64,000 nucleotides of DNA from Rahnella sp. AA (GCF_002834385.1 NZ_PITQ01000011.1:1-64000), one strand, 5' to 3'. Shown: positions 34,598 through 44,184, counted from the first letter of the stretch. The notes: generated from the sequence alone by a model not told the origin. Program-made: numbers and translations.

Positions 34598-34637
34598 CAG
34601 TCACCGTTCGGCAAGGGCGGTATAAATCTGTGAATCA

Positions 34638-34662
34638 AACCGGCGAAAGCCGGTTTTTTTAT
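34638..34662 (+). terminator. Rho-independent terminator of map
   Basis: Stem AACCGGC / GCCGGTT with a GAAA tetraloop and seven T. Confidence 0.9.
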
Positions 34663-34709
34663 CGTTCATGTTTCCTGGTCACTTACGTGTAGGAATAGGC
34701 TGCATATAT

Positions 34710-37400
34710 ATGATTGAAAACTTCTCTGCTGAAAAGAGCCTGCCATCGCAAACCACGCAGGATCTCACCCGCGTTTTCCCGCCACAGCCAGCCTCGCCTT
34801 CAGCCTATCCGGATGACGATTTAAACCGTCAAAGCCTCAAACAACATATGGAGCAATTCCAGGCCTGGCTTGCAGAAGCTTTCAATGCAGGGCAGCGCGC
34901 CGAAGAGCTGGTGGAAGCCCGGACGCATTACATTGATCAATTGCTGCAGCGTCTGTGGACATTCTACGGCTTCGATAATATCCCCGAAACGGCGATGGTG
35001 GCCGTCGGTGGCTACGGCCGCGGTGAGTTGCACCCATTATCTGATATCGATGTGCTGGTGCTCAGCCAGAAGCGCCTCAACGATGAGCAGGCGCTGCGTA
35101 TTGGTGAACTGATCACCCTGTTGTGGGACGTCAAGCTGGAAGTGGGTCATAGCGTCCGGACACTGGAAGAGTGCCTGCTCGAGGGGCTGGCAGATTTAAC
35201 CGTCGCCACCAATATGATTGAATCCCGTCTTATTTGCGGTGATGTGGCGCTGTTTCTTAGCATGCAGAAACATATTTTCAGCGACGGTTTTTGGCCTTCA
35301 CCAAACTTCTTTCGTGCAAAAATTGCAGAGCAAAATGAACGCCATCAGCGCTACCACGGCACCAGCTATAACCTTGAACCCGACATCAAAAGCAGCCCCG
35401 GCGGGCTGCGCGATATTCACACCATCTTGTGGGTAGCGCGTCGCCATTTTGGTGCGACCTCACTTGATGAAATGGTGGCATTTGGCTTCCTGACCAAAGC
35501 TGAGCGTAACGAGTTGCTGGAATGCCAGAGCTTCCTCTGGCGTATCCGTTTTGCCCTGCATTTGCTGTTGCCACGATACGACAACCGCCTGCTGTTCGAC
35601 CGACAGCAAAGCGTGGCACAACTCCTGCAATATCAGGGGGAAGGCAACCAGCCCGTTGAACGCATGATGAAAGATTTCTACCGTATGACCCGGCGGGTCG
35701 GCGAACTGAATCAGATGTTATTGCAATTGTTTGACGAAGCCATACTGGCGATCGGTCCGAATGAAAAGCCACGGCCATTGGACGAGCATTTTCAGTTGCG
35801 GGGCGACCTGATCGATCTGCGCGACGAAACCCTCTTTAGCCGCCGTCCGGAAACCATTATCAGCATGTTTCATCTGATGGTTCGCCATCGTGAAATCAAA
35901 GGGATTTATTCCACGACTGTGCGGGTGCTGCGTCATGCCCGCCGTCATCTCAAAGAGCCGCTATGCATGATCCCGCAGGCGCGTGAGATGTTTATGTCCA
36001 TTCTGCGCCATCCGGGCGCAGTGTCACGCGCGCTGGTACCGATGCACCGCCACAGCGTGCTGTGGGCATATATGCCACAGTGGGGGAAAATCGTCGGTCA
36101 GATGCAGTTTGATCTGTTCCACGCCTACACGGTTGATGAACATACCATTCGTGTTCTGCAAAAATTAGAAAGTTTCGCCCACGAAGAAACCCGGCCCAAA
36201 CACCCGTTGTGCGTAGAATTGTACCCACGCCTGCCACAGCCCGAACTGCTGCTGATGGCTGCGCTATTCCACGATATCGCCAAAGGCCGCGGGGGCGATC
36301 ATTCCATTCTCGGCGCACAGGATGTGCTCGAATTTGCCGAGTTACACGGATTAAATTCCCGTGAAACGCAGTTGGTCGCATGGCTGGTGCGTTGCCACCT
36401 GCTGATGTCCGTGACAGCACAGCGCCGCGATATTCAAGATCCCAATGAAATACAACAATTTGCCGCCGAAATGCAGAGCGAAGTTCGTCTGCGTTATCTG
36501 GTCAGCCTGACCGTGGCAGATATTTGCGCCACCAATGAAACACTCTGGAACAGCTGGAAGCAGAGCCTGATACGCGAATTGTATTTCGCCACCGAAAAAC
36601 AGCTGCGCCGTGGCATGCAAAATACACCCGACCTGCGCGAGCGTGTGCGCCATCACCGTCTGCAGGCGCTGGCGTTACTTCGCATGGATAATATTGACGA
36701 AGAAGCACTGCACCGGATATGGAGCCGCTGTCGCGCGGATTACTTCCTGCGGCATTCGCCTAGCCAGCTGGCATGGCATGCAAGGCATCTGCTGGCCCAC
36801 GATTCCACTGAACCGCTGGTGCTGCTCAGCAGTCAGGCAACGCGCGGCGGTACGGAGATCTTTATCTGGAGCCCTGACCGTCCGTATCTGTTTGCCACGG
36901 TCGCCGGTGAACTGGACCGACGTAATCTGAGCATTCACGACGCACAGATTTTCACTAACCGTGACGGAATGGCGATGGACACGTTTATCGTGCTCGAACC
37001 GGACGGTAGCCCGCTGGCACAAGATCGCCATGAAACTATCCGTTTCGCTCTGGAACAGTCGATGACACAGGCTTACCAGCCACCGCGCGCACGACGCCCT
37101 TCACCGAAATTACGCCATTTCAGCGTGCAGACCGAAGTCAGTTTCCTGCCGACGCATACCGATCGTCGCACCTACATGGAACTGGTGGCGCTCGATCAAC
37201 CGGGCCTGCTGGCACGTGTTGGGGAAGTTTTCTCTGATCTGGGCTTGTCATTGCACGGTGCGCGAATTTCGACCATAGGCGAACGCGTAGAGGACCTATT
37301 TATTTTGGCCAACAGCGAGCGCCGGGCGCTGGACAAGCAAACTCGTAAGGAAATCACACGCCGATTAACCGAGGCACTCAACCCTGGCGATAAAATGTGA
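34710..37400 (+). CDS. glnD: Bifunctional uridylyltransferase/uridylyl-removing enzyme (PII sensor)
   Basis: Primary nitrogen sensor that uridylylates PII (GlnB/GlnK) when glutamine is low and removes UMP when it is high. The start is placed at the ATG at 34710 ([10 protein letters not shown]) inside a longer open frame, giving 896 residues against 890 in E. coli. The nucleotidyltransferase motif [15 protein letters not shown] is N-terminal, the HD hydrolase motif [13 protein letters not shown] is central, and two ACT domains that bind glutamine fill the C-terminus. Between map and dapD as in E. coli. Confidence 0.96.
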   Translation: MIENFSAEKSLPSQTTQDLTRVFPPQPASPSAYPDDDLNRQSLKQHMEQFQAWLAEAFNAGQRAEELVEARTHYIDQLLQRLWTFYGFDNIPETAMVAVGGYGRGELHPLSDIDVLVLSQKRLNDEQALRIGELITLLWDVKLEVGHSVRTLEECLLEGLADLTVATNMIESRLICGDVALFLSMQKHIFSDGFWPSPNFFRAKIAEQNERHQRYHGTSYNLEPDIKSSPGGLRDIHTILWVARRHFGATSLDEMVAFGFLTKAERNELLECQSFLWRIRFALHLLLPRYDNRLLFDRQQSVAQLLQYQGEGNQPVERMMKDFYRMTRRVGELNQMLLQLFDEAILAIGPNEKPRPLDEHFQLRGDLIDLRDETLFSRRPETIISMFHLMVRHREIKGIYSTTVRVLRHARRHLKEPLCMIPQAREMFMSILRHPGAVSRALVPMHRHSVLWAYMPQWGKIVGQMQFDLFHAYTVDEHTIRVLQKLESFAHEETRPKHPLCVELYPRLPQPELLLMAALFHDIAKGRGGDHSILGAQDVLEFAELHGLNSRETQLVAWLVRCHLLMSVTAQRRDIQDPNEIQQFAAEMQSEVRLRYLVSLTVADICATNETLWNSWKQSLIRELYFATEKQLRRGMQNTPDLRERVRHHRLQALALLRMDNIDEEALHRIWSRCRADYFLRHSPSQLAWHARHLLAHDSTEPLVLLSSQATRGGTEIFIWSPDRPYLFATVAGELDRRNLSIHDAQIFTNRDGMAMDTFIVLEPDGSPLAQDRHETIRFALEQSMTQAYQPPRARRPSPKLRHFSVQTEVSFLPTHTDRRTYMELVALDQPGLLARVGEVFSDLGLSLHGARISTIGERVEDLFILANSERRALDKQTRKEITRRLTEALNPGDKM

Positions 37401-37446
37401 TACAAGTACCATTATCTTTTTAAACCCATTCAGGAAAGAGAACAGG

Positions 37447-38271
37447 ATGCAGCAACTACAAACCGTTATTGAACAAGCCTTCGAGCGCCGTGCAGACATT
37501 ACTCCGGCTAACGTGGACAGCGTAACGCGCGACGCTATCACTCAGGTTATCAACAAAATTGACAGCGGCGAATTGCGCGTTGCTGAGAAGATTGATGGCG
37601 AATGGGTAACGCATCAGTGGCTGAAGAAAGCGGTGCTGCTGTCCTTCAGAATCAATGACAACCAGGTCATGGAAGGCGGTGAAAGCCGTTACTTCGACAA
37701 AGTCCCGATGAAATTCGCTGACTACGATGAAGCGCGTTTCCAGCGTGAAGGTTTCCGCGTGGTTCCCCCTGCGGCAGTCCGTAAAGGGGCATTCATCGCA
37801 CGTAACACGGTACTGATGCCTTCTTACGTCAACATCGGTGCTTACGTTGATGAAGGCACTATGGTAGATACCTGGGCGACGGTAGGCTCTTGTGCTCAGA
37901 TCGGTAAAAACGTTCACCTGTCAGGCGGCGTGGGCATCGGTGGCGTTCTGGAGCCACTGCAGGCAAACCCGACCATCATTGAAGACAACTGCTTCATCGG
38001 CGCACGTTCAGAAATCGTTGAAGGCGTGATCGTCGAAGAAGGCTCTGTGATTTCCATGGGCGTTTACATCGGCCAGAGCACCAAGATTTATGACCGCGAA
38101 ACCGGCGAAGTCCATTACGGCCGCGTACCTGCGGGTTCCGTCGTGGTTTCCGGCAACCTGCCGTCTAAAGACGGTAAATACAGCCTGTACTGCGCGGTTA
38201 TCGTGAAGAAAGTGGATGCGAAAACCTTGGGCAAAACTGGCCTGAATGAGTTATTGCGCACCATCGACTAA
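37447..38271 (+). CDS. dapD: 2,3,4,5-tetrahydropyridine-2,6-dicarboxylate N-succinyltransferase
   Basis: Succinyl-CoA-dependent step of lysine and diaminopimelate synthesis. The 274-residue length equals E. coli. It has an N-terminal helical domain, then a left-handed beta-helix with hexapeptide repeats (about 100-235, e.g. [15 protein letters not shown]), which forms the trimer. Preceded by a strong AGGAAAGAG ribosome-binding site and followed by a terminator. Confidence 0.97.
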   Translation: MQQLQTVIEQAFERRADITPANVDSVTRDAITQVINKIDSGELRVAEKIDGEWVTHQWLKKAVLLSFRINDNQVMEGGESRYFDKVPMKFADYDEARFQREGFRVVPPAAVRKGAFIARNTVLMPSYVNIGAYVDEGTMVDTWATVGSCAQIGKNVHLSGGVGIGGVLEPLQANPTIIEDNCFIGARSEIVEGVIVEEGSVISMGVYIGQSTKIYDRETGEVHYGRVPAGSVVVSGNLPSKDGKYSLYCAVIVKKVDAKTLGKTGLNELLRTID

Positions 38272-38281
38272 ACTGAAGACT

Positions 38282-38331
38282 AGCGGGTATTGTTTTGAAA
38301 AAAATCACCCGCTATTTTTTTATCTTCCAAA
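38282..38331 (+). terminator. Rho-independent terminator of dapD
   Basis: Stem AGCGGGT / ACCCGCT with a large AT-rich loop, followed by ATTTTTTTAT. Confidence 0.8.
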
Positions 38332-38417
38332 CGGCAAACTGTGCAATTAATCAATGATTAAAGCCGCCGTTCAGTTCATCATGACAGTCTGATTTTCTCC
38401 TAAACGAAGGTAGCGCT

Positions 38418-38807
38418 ATGTATGACAATCTGAAAAGCCTGGGCATTAATAATCCCGACGATATTGATCGTTACAGCCTGCGTCAGGAGGCCAATAACGA
38501 TATTCTGAAGATCTATTTCCGCAGAGATAAAGGCGAGTTTTTTGCTAAAAGTGTGAAGTTTAAATATCCACGCCAGCGTAAAACGATCGTCGCTGATAAT
38601 GCGGGACAAGGTTATAAAGAGATTCATGAAATCAGCCCGAATTTGCGTTATGTGATTGATGAGCTGGATCAAATCTGTCAGCGCGATCAGGTTGAAGTGG
38701 ATCTGAAACGTAAAATTCTTGATGACCTTCGTCATCTGGAATCCGTTGTAGCGAATAAAATTTCTGAGATTGAATCTGATCTGGAAAAACTCACCAGCGG
38801 GCGCTGA
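38418..38807 (+). CDS. yaeH: DUF3461 family protein YaeH
   Basis: A 129-residue basic soluble protein matching E. coli YaeH (128 residues) nearly throughout, e.g. [10 protein letters not shown] at the start and [16 protein letters not shown]. Function unknown. The C-terminal third is strongly helical with a coiled-coil-like charge pattern. It follows dapD, as in E. coli, and is the last gene of that conserved block before the order changes. Confidence 0.9.
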   Translation: MYDNLKSLGINNPDDIDRYSLRQEANNDILKIYFRRDKGEFFAKSVKFKYPRQRKTIVADNAGQGYKEIHEISPNLRYVIDELDQICQRDQVEVDLKRKILDDLRHLESVVANKISEIESDLEKLTSGR

Positions 38808-38835
38808 TAAATTTTTGTCAGAATATTTTGAATAC

Positions 38836-38867
38836 AAAAAAGGTCAGGTTTTTACCTGACCTTTTTT
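38836..38867. terminator. Bidirectional terminator between yaeH and yqcA
   Basis: Nearly perfect hairpin AAAAAAGGTCAGGT / ACCTGACCTTTTTT with a TTTT loop; both strands end in a T-run, serving the convergent genes yaeH and yqcA. Confidence 0.9.
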
Positions 38868-38897
38868 ATTACAATGTCCGATGAGCCTGGTGCGGAT

Positions 38898-39347
38898 TTA
38901 TTTCAGCAACTGACCCCATTTTTCTACCCACGGAATCGCGACAGTTTCTGGTTCAGCCGTTTCCATCGCATCAATTTCCAGTAATTCACCGATACGTGAA
39001 GCGCCCTGCTCCTGTAATAAATCGTCCAGCTTATGGCCGCCGCCACAGAAATGATCGTAACTAATATCACCCAGCGCTATTATCCCGTAACGCAGTTCCG
39101 GCTGGTAACCGACAGTGTCGCGGATTGCCGCATACAGCGGCGCAATGCTGTCAGGCAAATCGCCCTGACCGGTGGTTGACGTTACTATCAGCACGAAGTG
39201 GTTACGATAATACTGCCAGGCTTCCAGCGTACCTTCTTCAAACAGTTTGACCTCATGCCCCTGGCCCTTGAGCACGGTTTCTGCTTCTTCTGCTACCAGT
39301 AACGCATTGCCGTACACCGTACCGACAAAAATTCCGACTTCTGCCAT
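38898..39347 (-). CDS. yqcA: Flavodoxin-like protein YqcA
   Basis: Small FMN-binding flavodoxin of the MioC/YqcA type. I use the ATG at 39345-39347, with AGGAG upstream, giving 149 residues as in E. coli; an in-frame GTG three codons upstream is the alternative. The FMN phosphate loop region [15 protein letters not shown] and the isoalloxazine-loop [10 protein letters not shown] are clear. It lies downstream of truC; a role as electron donor in tRNA modification has been suggested for relatives but is not shown here. Confidence 0.92.
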   Translation of the reverse strand: MAEVGIFVGTVYGNALLVAEEAETVLKGQGHEVKLFEEGTLEAWQYYRNHFVLIVTSTTGQGDLPDSIAPLYAAIRDTVGYQPELRYGIIALGDISYDHFCGGGHKLDDLLQEQGASRIGELLEIDAMETAEPETVAIPWVEKWGQLLK

Positions 39348-39376
39348 GGGCTTCACTCCTGTGTGATCTTAACGTC

Positions 39377-40156
39377 TTAAACTTGTGCACTATCCTGACC
39401 GCAAGCAGGGTCAAACTCAACCCTTTCAAGCCCGGGGGCTTTTCCCTGCCAGCCAAACTGCGTCACAGCTTTTTGCCAGCGGTGATCCCAGCGCGCCTGC
39501 AGGCTAAGCAACTCGCCCGTCACCGGATGCGGCAACTGCATATGGCTGGCGTGCAGCATCAGACCTGAACACCCAAAATGTTCCGTCATGCCACGATTTT
39601 GCTTCAAATCACCGTGAGCGCTGTCGCCGATAATCGGATGGCGCAGGTGTGACATGTGCCTGCGCAACTGATGTTTACGGCCTGTTTCCGGTTTCAATTC
39701 CACCAGGCTGTAACGGGCCGTCTGATAGCGGCCAATGGCGACCGGCATTTCTACCTGAGCGACCACGTGGTAATGGCTGACTGCGGGTTGTGGCGCTTTA
39801 TCCGGATTAGCAAATTTATCGGCGATTTTATCCAGTTCTTCCGTCAGCGCATAATTGACCGTTCCATCTTCAGGAACAAATCCGCGAACGATTGCATGAT
39901 ATACCTTGTGCATCTGATTGTTTTCAAACTGCTGCGACAATAGGCGCGCCACGTCGCTGGAGAGCGCCAGCAGCAAAACCCCGGACGTCGGCTTATCCAG
40001 CCGGTGAACCGTAAACACATGCTGACCAATCTGATCTCGCAATGTTTGCATCACAAACACCGTTTCATGCCGGTCCAGCCAGCTACGATGAACCAGCATA
40101 CCCGCAGGTTTATTCACTGCGATCAGATGTTCGTCCTGATACAAAATTTCCAGCAT
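39377..40156 (-). CDS. truC: tRNA pseudouridine(65) synthase
   Basis: RluA-family pseudouridine synthase that modifies U65 in tRNA-Ile1 and tRNA-Asp. The 259-residue protein contains the catalytic motif HRLDKPTSGVLL with D54. Its start abuts the yqcC stop, forming the yqcC-truC-yqcA transcription unit of E. coli. Confidence 0.95.
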   Translation of the reverse strand: MLEILYQDEHLIAVNKPAGMLVHRSWLDRHETVFVMQTLRDQIGQHVFTVHRLDKPTSGVLLLALSSDVARLLSQQFENNQMHKVYHAIVRGFVPEDGTVNYALTEELDKIADKFANPDKAPQPAVSHYHVVAQVEMPVAIGRYQTARYSLVELKPETGRKHQLRRHMSHLRHPIIGDSAHGDLKQNRGMTEHFGCSGLMLHASHMQLPHPVTGELLSLQARWDHRWQKAVTQFGWQGKAPGLERVEFDPACGQDSAQV

Positions 40157-40157
40157 G

Positions 40158-40472
40158 TCAGTCTTCTATGTTCAGTAAATCGTCGAGACGTTGCAACTGA
40201 GCCAACAACCGGACGGCGTCAGGCATCGCCATTTCAAAATAAGGTGTGATGGCAAATCGGGTCGGCATCGGCGCTTCCGCCGCAAGCAGGGCGTACATCC
40301 GCGGAACCAGCACCCATTGCAACCACTGTTCGGCAGACATCGTATCCACAGAAAAGGGCTCTTTACTCTCAAAAGCCTCCGGTTCAGGCGGCGTGGCATG
40401 CCAAAGCTTGTCATCGCGCATTGCCTGCTCGATATCTTCTAAAATCTGGTGCACCTGTTTCTCAATATTCAT
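40158..40472 (-). CDS. yqcC: YqcC family protein
   Basis: A 104-residue acidic protein homologous to E. coli YqcC, with the conserved segment EWLQWVLxPRM (here QWLQWVLVPRM). I start it at the ATG at 40470-40472, which matches the family length; an upstream in-frame extension of 27 residues has no similarity. Function unknown. First gene of yqcC-truC-yqcA, divergent from the MFS gene. Confidence 0.88.
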   Translation of the reverse strand: MNIEKQVHQILEDIEQAMRDDKLWHATPPEPEAFESKEPFSVDTMSAEQWLQWVLVPRMYALLAAEAPMPTRFAITPYFEMAMPDAVRLLAQLQRLDDLLNIED

Positions 40473-40590
40473 CAATGACTCTCTTCGTTCATGGACTCCG
40501 CCAGGAGCGCGCAAAGCATAACATTGAAGGACTGATGCCCCAACTTTCTGCATCGTATCCGGTTTATCAATTCAACTATAAGTTTTTCAG

Positions 40591-40636
40591 AGTGGCAGTA
40601 AACGCCCGATACGGGCAAACTACCGCCACTTTTTTC
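40591..40636 (+). terminator. Terminator-like RNA structure just upstream of the MFS gene (possible attenuator)
   Basis: A layered stem is followed by six T: AGTGGC (40591-40596) pairs with GCCACT (40625-40630), then AGT with ACT, then GCCCG with CGGGC around an ATA loop. The T-run ends about 20 bp before the MFS start codon. The yqcC gene points the other way, so any transcript of the MFS gene that starts in the 180-bp spacer upstream must read through this structure. A TATAAG hexamer at 40577-40582 could be its -10. Regulation by attenuation is inference. Confidence 0.6.
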
Positions 40637-40653
40637 TTCACAGATGTGTAAAA

Positions 40654-41892
40654 ATGTCCGCACAACATACTCAAAAAGCACATGCAACACCGGCGAAAGC
40701 GATGCTGGCTTCCGTCACAGGCTACGCTATGGATGGTTTCGACTTACTGATCCTTGGCTTCATGCTCCCGGCCATCAGCAGCGAATTCGGCCTGTCGTCA
40801 TCACAAAGCGGCTCTCTGGTGACCTGGACACTGATTGGTGCCGTGCTTGGGGGTGTAATTTTCGGGCCGATAAGCGATCGCTTTGGCCGTATCCGCGTAC
40901 TCACTTTCACCATTCTGATGTTTTCCCTGTTCACCGGTTTATGCGCTTTCGCACAGGGCTATTGGGACTTACTGATTTACCGCACACTTGCGGGTGTAGG
41001 GTTGGGCGGCGAATTTGGTATTGGTATGGCACTGATTGCTGAGGCATGGCCCGCTGAAAAACGCAACCGCGCATCGGCCTATGTCGGCATGGGCTGGCAG
41101 CTGGGTGTTTTACTGGCGGCCTTCCTGACGCCAATGCTGCTCGGCATTATCGGCTGGCGTGGGATGTTCCTGGTTGGGCTGCTCCCGGCACTGGCCTCTT
41201 TCCTCATCCGACGTACCATGGGGGAACCGGAAGCCTTCGTCAAAAGCACGGCCAGTAATAATGATGGCTCATTGTTCAGCCGCATCAAATTACTGTTTCG
41301 GGATAAAGCGACCAGCAAAGCCAGCATAGGTATTTTTATTCTGTGTTCGGTACAAAATTTTGGCTACTACGGGCTGATGATCTGGATGCCCAGCTACCTG
41401 TCAAAAAACTTCGGCTTTTCACTGACAAAGTCCGGGCTGTGGACCGCCGTTACTGTTGTCGGTATGACTTTTGGGATCTGGCTGTTCGGTATGCTGTCCG
41501 ACCGCTTCCCACGCTGGAAAATTTTCCTGATTTACCAGATCGGCGCCGTCGTCATGGTGGTGTGTTATGCACAACTGTCTGATCCGACGCTGATGCTGTT
41601 CGCAGGCGCACTCATGGGAATGTTTGTCAACGGCATGATTGGTGGCTATGGCGGTTTGATTTCCGATCTGTACCCGGTACGCGTCAGGGCAACAGCGCAG
41701 AATTTATTGTTCAATCTGGGGCGCGGCGTAGGCGGATTTGGCCCGCTGGTGATAGGGTTGCTGGTTGCACAGGTATCTTTTACTGCGGCAATTACGCTGC
41801 TGGCCGCTATTTACCTGCTGGATATCTTTGCCACACTTTTCCTGCTGCCTAAAAAACAAGGGCAGGACGACGTGCTTGGCGCGATTGGCTGA
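40654..41892 (+). CDS. Major facilitator superfamily transporter, AAHS-like
   Basis: A 412-residue inner-membrane protein with twelve predicted hydrophobic segments. The first segment carries the DGFD motif (acidic pair in GYAMDGFDLL) and the loop between segments 2 and 3 has GPISDRFGR, both characteristic of the aromatic acid:H+ symporter and related sugar/organic acid symporter families. The substrate cannot be told from sequence. No good Shine-Dalgarno precedes the ATG. No metabolic gene cluster is attached, and E. coli has no gene here between yqcC and csrB. Followed by its own terminator. Confidence 0.9.
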   Translation: MSAQHTQKAHATPAKAMLASVTGYAMDGFDLLILGFMLPAISSEFGLSSSQSGSLVTWTLIGAVLGGVIFGPISDRFGRIRVLTFTILMFSLFTGLCAFAQGYWDLLIYRTLAGVGLGGEFGIGMALIAEAWPAEKRNRASAYVGMGWQLGVLLAAFLTPMLLGIIGWRGMFLVGLLPALASFLIRRTMGEPEAFVKSTASNNDGSLFSRIKLLFRDKATSKASIGIFILCSVQNFGYYGLMIWMPSYLSKNFGFSLTKSGLWTAVTVVGMTFGIWLFGMLSDRFPRWKIFLIYQIGAVVMVVCYAQLSDPTLMLFAGALMGMFVNGMIGGYGGLISDLYPVRVRATAQNLLFNLGRGVGGFGPLVIGLLVAQVSFTAAITLLAAIYLLDIFATLFLLPKKQGQDDVLGAIG

Positions 41893-41902
41893 CGACAACG
41901 GA

Positions 41903-41932
41903 TGCTCCTGTTCAATCAGGAGCGCCTTTTAA
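41903..41932 (+). terminator. Rho-independent terminator of the MFS gene
   Basis: Stem GCTCCTG / CAGGAGC with a TTCAAT loop, followed by GCCTTTT. Confidence 0.8.
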
Positions 41933-41972
41933 GGCGGGGATTTACAGCGCGTGTACTTATAGCGAAAAAACA

Positions 41973-42331
41973 AAAAAGTTGGGGGCACTGTTTTCACAGT
42001 GCCCCCGGTTCGTTTTATAGCAATCCAGCTACCTAAGTGCTCCCTGCTCAATCCCTGAAAACTTTTCCTGTGGTTATCCTAACCTGCTGTCCTTTGCATC
42101 GTCCTACTTTCATCCTGACGGGCTATCCTAAGTCGTCCTGACTAAAATCCCTTGGTCATCTGTGACCCGCTCAGCTTCCTTTGTGAGCTCTCTTCTCCGT
42201 CCTGGAGGTGTCCCTGGTTTCGTCCTGAAACATCCTGGCATAATCCGATGCCGTCCTGACTCTTCCTGAGTCGTCCCTTTCTTTATGACCCAGCCATCAT
42301 CCTGATGTTCTGTTTCATGCTTCCTTGGTGC
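41973..42331 (-). ncRNA. csrB: CsrB regulatory RNA (sequesters CsrA)
   Basis: On the minus strand this stretch holds about 23 GGA trinucleotides, many as CAGGA(U/C)G in short hairpin loops, the hallmark of CsrB/CsrC RNAs that titrate the translational regulator CsrA. The 3' portion, with CAGGAAAAGUU, then GUAGCUGGA, then AAACGAACCGGG, resembles E. coli CsrB closely. It ends in a perfect terminator (GGGGGCACTG / CAGTGCCCCC, 41981-42006) plus a T-run. Length of about 359 nt compares with 369 in E. coli. The start is estimated from a TTGTTC (42361-42366) / TTCTAG (42338-42343) promoter with a 17-bp spacer. It lies next to syd as in E. coli. Confidence 0.93.
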
Positions 42332-42480
42332 ACATCTAGAATCGTTGATTTTGACCTTTGGAACAAGACAGGGTGTAAGCCAAAATCAGGGAGCGTGAGC
42401 CGTCTCACAGGCAATAAAAACATTATCTTTTTGATATAAAAGGATTTACTAAATAACGAGAGAGGGTGATTAAGTCAAAT

Positions 42481-42530
42481 TAGCGAGATCTCTTACAGCC
42501 TTTGTGAGAGATCTCTCACACGCTTGTGAG
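42481..42530 (-). promoter_or_regulatory. UvrY (GacA-type) binding palindromes upstream of csrB
   Basis: The perfect 18-bp palindrome TGTGAGAGATCTCTCACA (42503-42520) closely matches the UvrY site upstream of E. coli csrB. A second, partial copy lies at 42481-42497 (AGATCTCTTACA half), and an overlapping palindrome CTCACA-CGCT-TGTGAG spans 42515-42530. The main site is centred about 180 bp before the predicted csrB start, similar to its far-upstream place in E. coli. The 140 bp between are A/T-rich, which would suit IHF. Confidence 0.8.
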
Positions 42531-42571
42531 CAATTTGTGCTCTGCGGGAAGGGGCTTACATATGATGGCTG

Positions 42572-43123
42572 TCAGGCAGGATGTACAGCGGCCAGCATTG
42601 TAAGGAATTCTGATAACGATGGCGAGAGTATAGTTCGTTTTTTACTGCCGAACTGTTCGAGCACAACATTACCGGTCACATTGCACAGCGATACCATGTC
42701 CATTTCTGAATCCGTCGTCGCCAGAAACACCGTTGGCGTCAGTTTCAGTCTCTTTTGCGTGACCAGATGGCCAATCAGATTTTCCTGCAAACGGGTAAAA
42801 TCCTCCGGGCTCCAGACCTGAAGCAGCGTCATCGCATTGCCCTGCCAGCTGGCCGTCATATCACCGGCAAACTGCGTCGTGTAAAACGCATGCGCTTCCG
42901 GGCGCAACTGCAACTCCATCGCACGCTCCACATTTTCCAGCGTGGCCGCCGGGCTGAAAACCTGAGTCAGCCAGTAAACAACGTCATCGTCGGTTTTCAC
43001 CACACAAGGAGAATCGACGCCATACAGCGCTTCGCTGGACGGCGGCATACCGGTCTCCTGCTGCCAGATATCGACATAACGCTGAGTAAATTCACGCAAT
43101 GCTACAGAAACTTCAGACTCCAT
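42572..43123 (-). CDS. syd: SecY-interacting protein Syd
   Basis: Peripheral membrane protein that binds SecY and is proposed to check misassembled translocons. The ATG at 43121-43123 gives 183 residues (181 in E. coli); the longer open frame overlaps queF and adds 27 unrelated residues. The segments [10 protein letters not shown] and [17 protein letters not shown] are family signatures. Divergent from queF and next to csrB. Confidence 0.94.
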   Translation of the reverse strand: MESEVSVALREFTQRYVDIWQQETGMPPSSEALYGVDSPCVVKTDDDVVYWLTQVFSPAATLENVERAMELQLRPEAHAFYTTQFAGDMTASWQGNAMTLLQVWSPEDFTRLQENLIGHLVTQKRLKLTPTVFLATTDSEMDMVSLCNVTGNVVLEQFGSKKRTILSPSLSEFLTMLAAVHPA

Positions 43124-43202
43124 AATTCTCTCATCTTCCGGTAAGGCTGGGGTAAACTGGTGGCTATTCCCTATTGTACCTATCTCTAAGCAAGGTGACA
43201 GC

Positions 43203-44048
43203 ATGTCCTCTTATCAGGATAACCCCGCACTGGCGCAACTGACGCTGGGCAAAAGCACGGCTTACGTCGATCACTACGACGCTTCTTTATTACAGGCGGT
43301 TCCGCGCAGCATGAACCGCGAACCGCTGGGCCTGTTCCCTGACAACCTGCCGTTCCAGGGCGCCGATATCTGGACGCTGTACGAACTGTCGTGGCTCAAC
43401 GCCAAAGGGTTACCACAGGTGGCCGTCGGTGAAATCAGCCTGAAAGCCGACAGCCAGAATCTGATCGAATCCAAAAGCTTCAAGCTCTACCTCAACAGCT
43501 TCAACCAGACCGTATTCCCTGACTGGCAGGCGGTACAGGAAACGTTAACACGGGATTTAAGCGCCTGCGCTCAGGGCGACGTCACGGTCACCGTCAGCCG
43601 TTTGTCCGACATCGAAGGCTCGCCGGTCGGGCACTTTGCAGGCACCTGCATTGACGACCAGGATATTGAAATCGACAGCTATGAATTCAGCACGGACTAC
43701 CTTGCTGACGCCGCCGGTGAAGAAATTGTCGAAGAATCGCTGGTCAGCCACCTGCTGAAATCTAACTGCCTGATCACCCATCAGCCAGACTGGGGTTCCG
43801 TGCAAATCCAGTATCGCGGCCCGAAAATTGATCGTGAAGCGCTGCTGCGTTATCTGGTTTCATTTCGCCATCACAATGAATTCCACGAACAATGTGTCGA
43901 ACGCATCTTTAATGACATCCTGCGTTTTTGTCAGCCAGAAAAGCTGGCCGTCTACGCCCGCTATACACGACGCGGCGGTCTGGATATCAATCCGTGGAGA
44001 TCTAACTTCCCGTTTGAACCTGCAACGGCGAGGCTTGTCAGACAATAA
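43203..44048 (+). CDS. queF: NADPH-dependent 7-cyano-7-deazaguanine reductase
   Basis: Reduces preQ0 to preQ1 in queuosine synthesis, using NADPH. The 281-residue two-domain (YqcD-type) T-fold protein shows the QueF motif [12 protein letters not shown] and the active-site cysteine in [15 protein letters not shown]. One residue shorter than in E. coli. Confidence 0.96.
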   Translation: MSSYQDNPALAQLTLGKSTAYVDHYDASLLQAVPRSMNREPLGLFPDNLPFQGADIWTLYELSWLNAKGLPQVAVGEISLKADSQNLIESKSFKLYLNSFNQTVFPDWQAVQETLTRDLSACAQGDVTVTVSRLSDIEGSPVGHFAGTCIDDQDIEIDSYEFSTDYLADAAGEEIVEESLVSHLLKSNCLITHQPDWGSVQIQYRGPKIDREALLRYLVSFRHHNEFHEQCVERIFNDILRFCQPEKLAVYARYTRRGGLDINPWRSNFPFEPATARLVRQ

Positions 44049-44098
44049 TGCGGGGCGTTGCTCAAGAACTGAGCTAACGCTCTGTCAGCATTGGTAAA

Positions 44099-44184
44099 AG
44101 CCTGATGACAAGGTTACTGTTAATTCAGAGAGAGATCCCCGGTACACCATTACCGCGTTCTCTCTGCTATCAGGCTAGTGTTTT
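44099..44184 (+). other. Triple-nested stem-loop between queF and ppnN
   Basis: Three concentric perfect stems can be drawn: AGCCTGAT (44099-44106) with ATCAGGCT (44169-44176), CAGAGAGA (44126-44133) with TCTCTCTG (44159-44166), and CGGTA (44140-44144) with TACCG (44151-44155). A T-rich tract (GTGTTTTTGTTTG) follows on the plus strand. It may be the queF terminator, but it is far larger than the others in this window; an RNA element or processed fragment is possible. Confidence 0.55.

Noticed and set aside
41893-42571. GGA-rich region considered as a minisatellite or non-coding repeat tract
   Set aside because: Motif spacing, perfect terminator, conserved 3' end and UvrY sites identify it as CsrB RNA.
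43124-43204. N-terminal extension of syd by 27 codons
   Set aside because: It would overlap the divergent queF start and has no family similarity.
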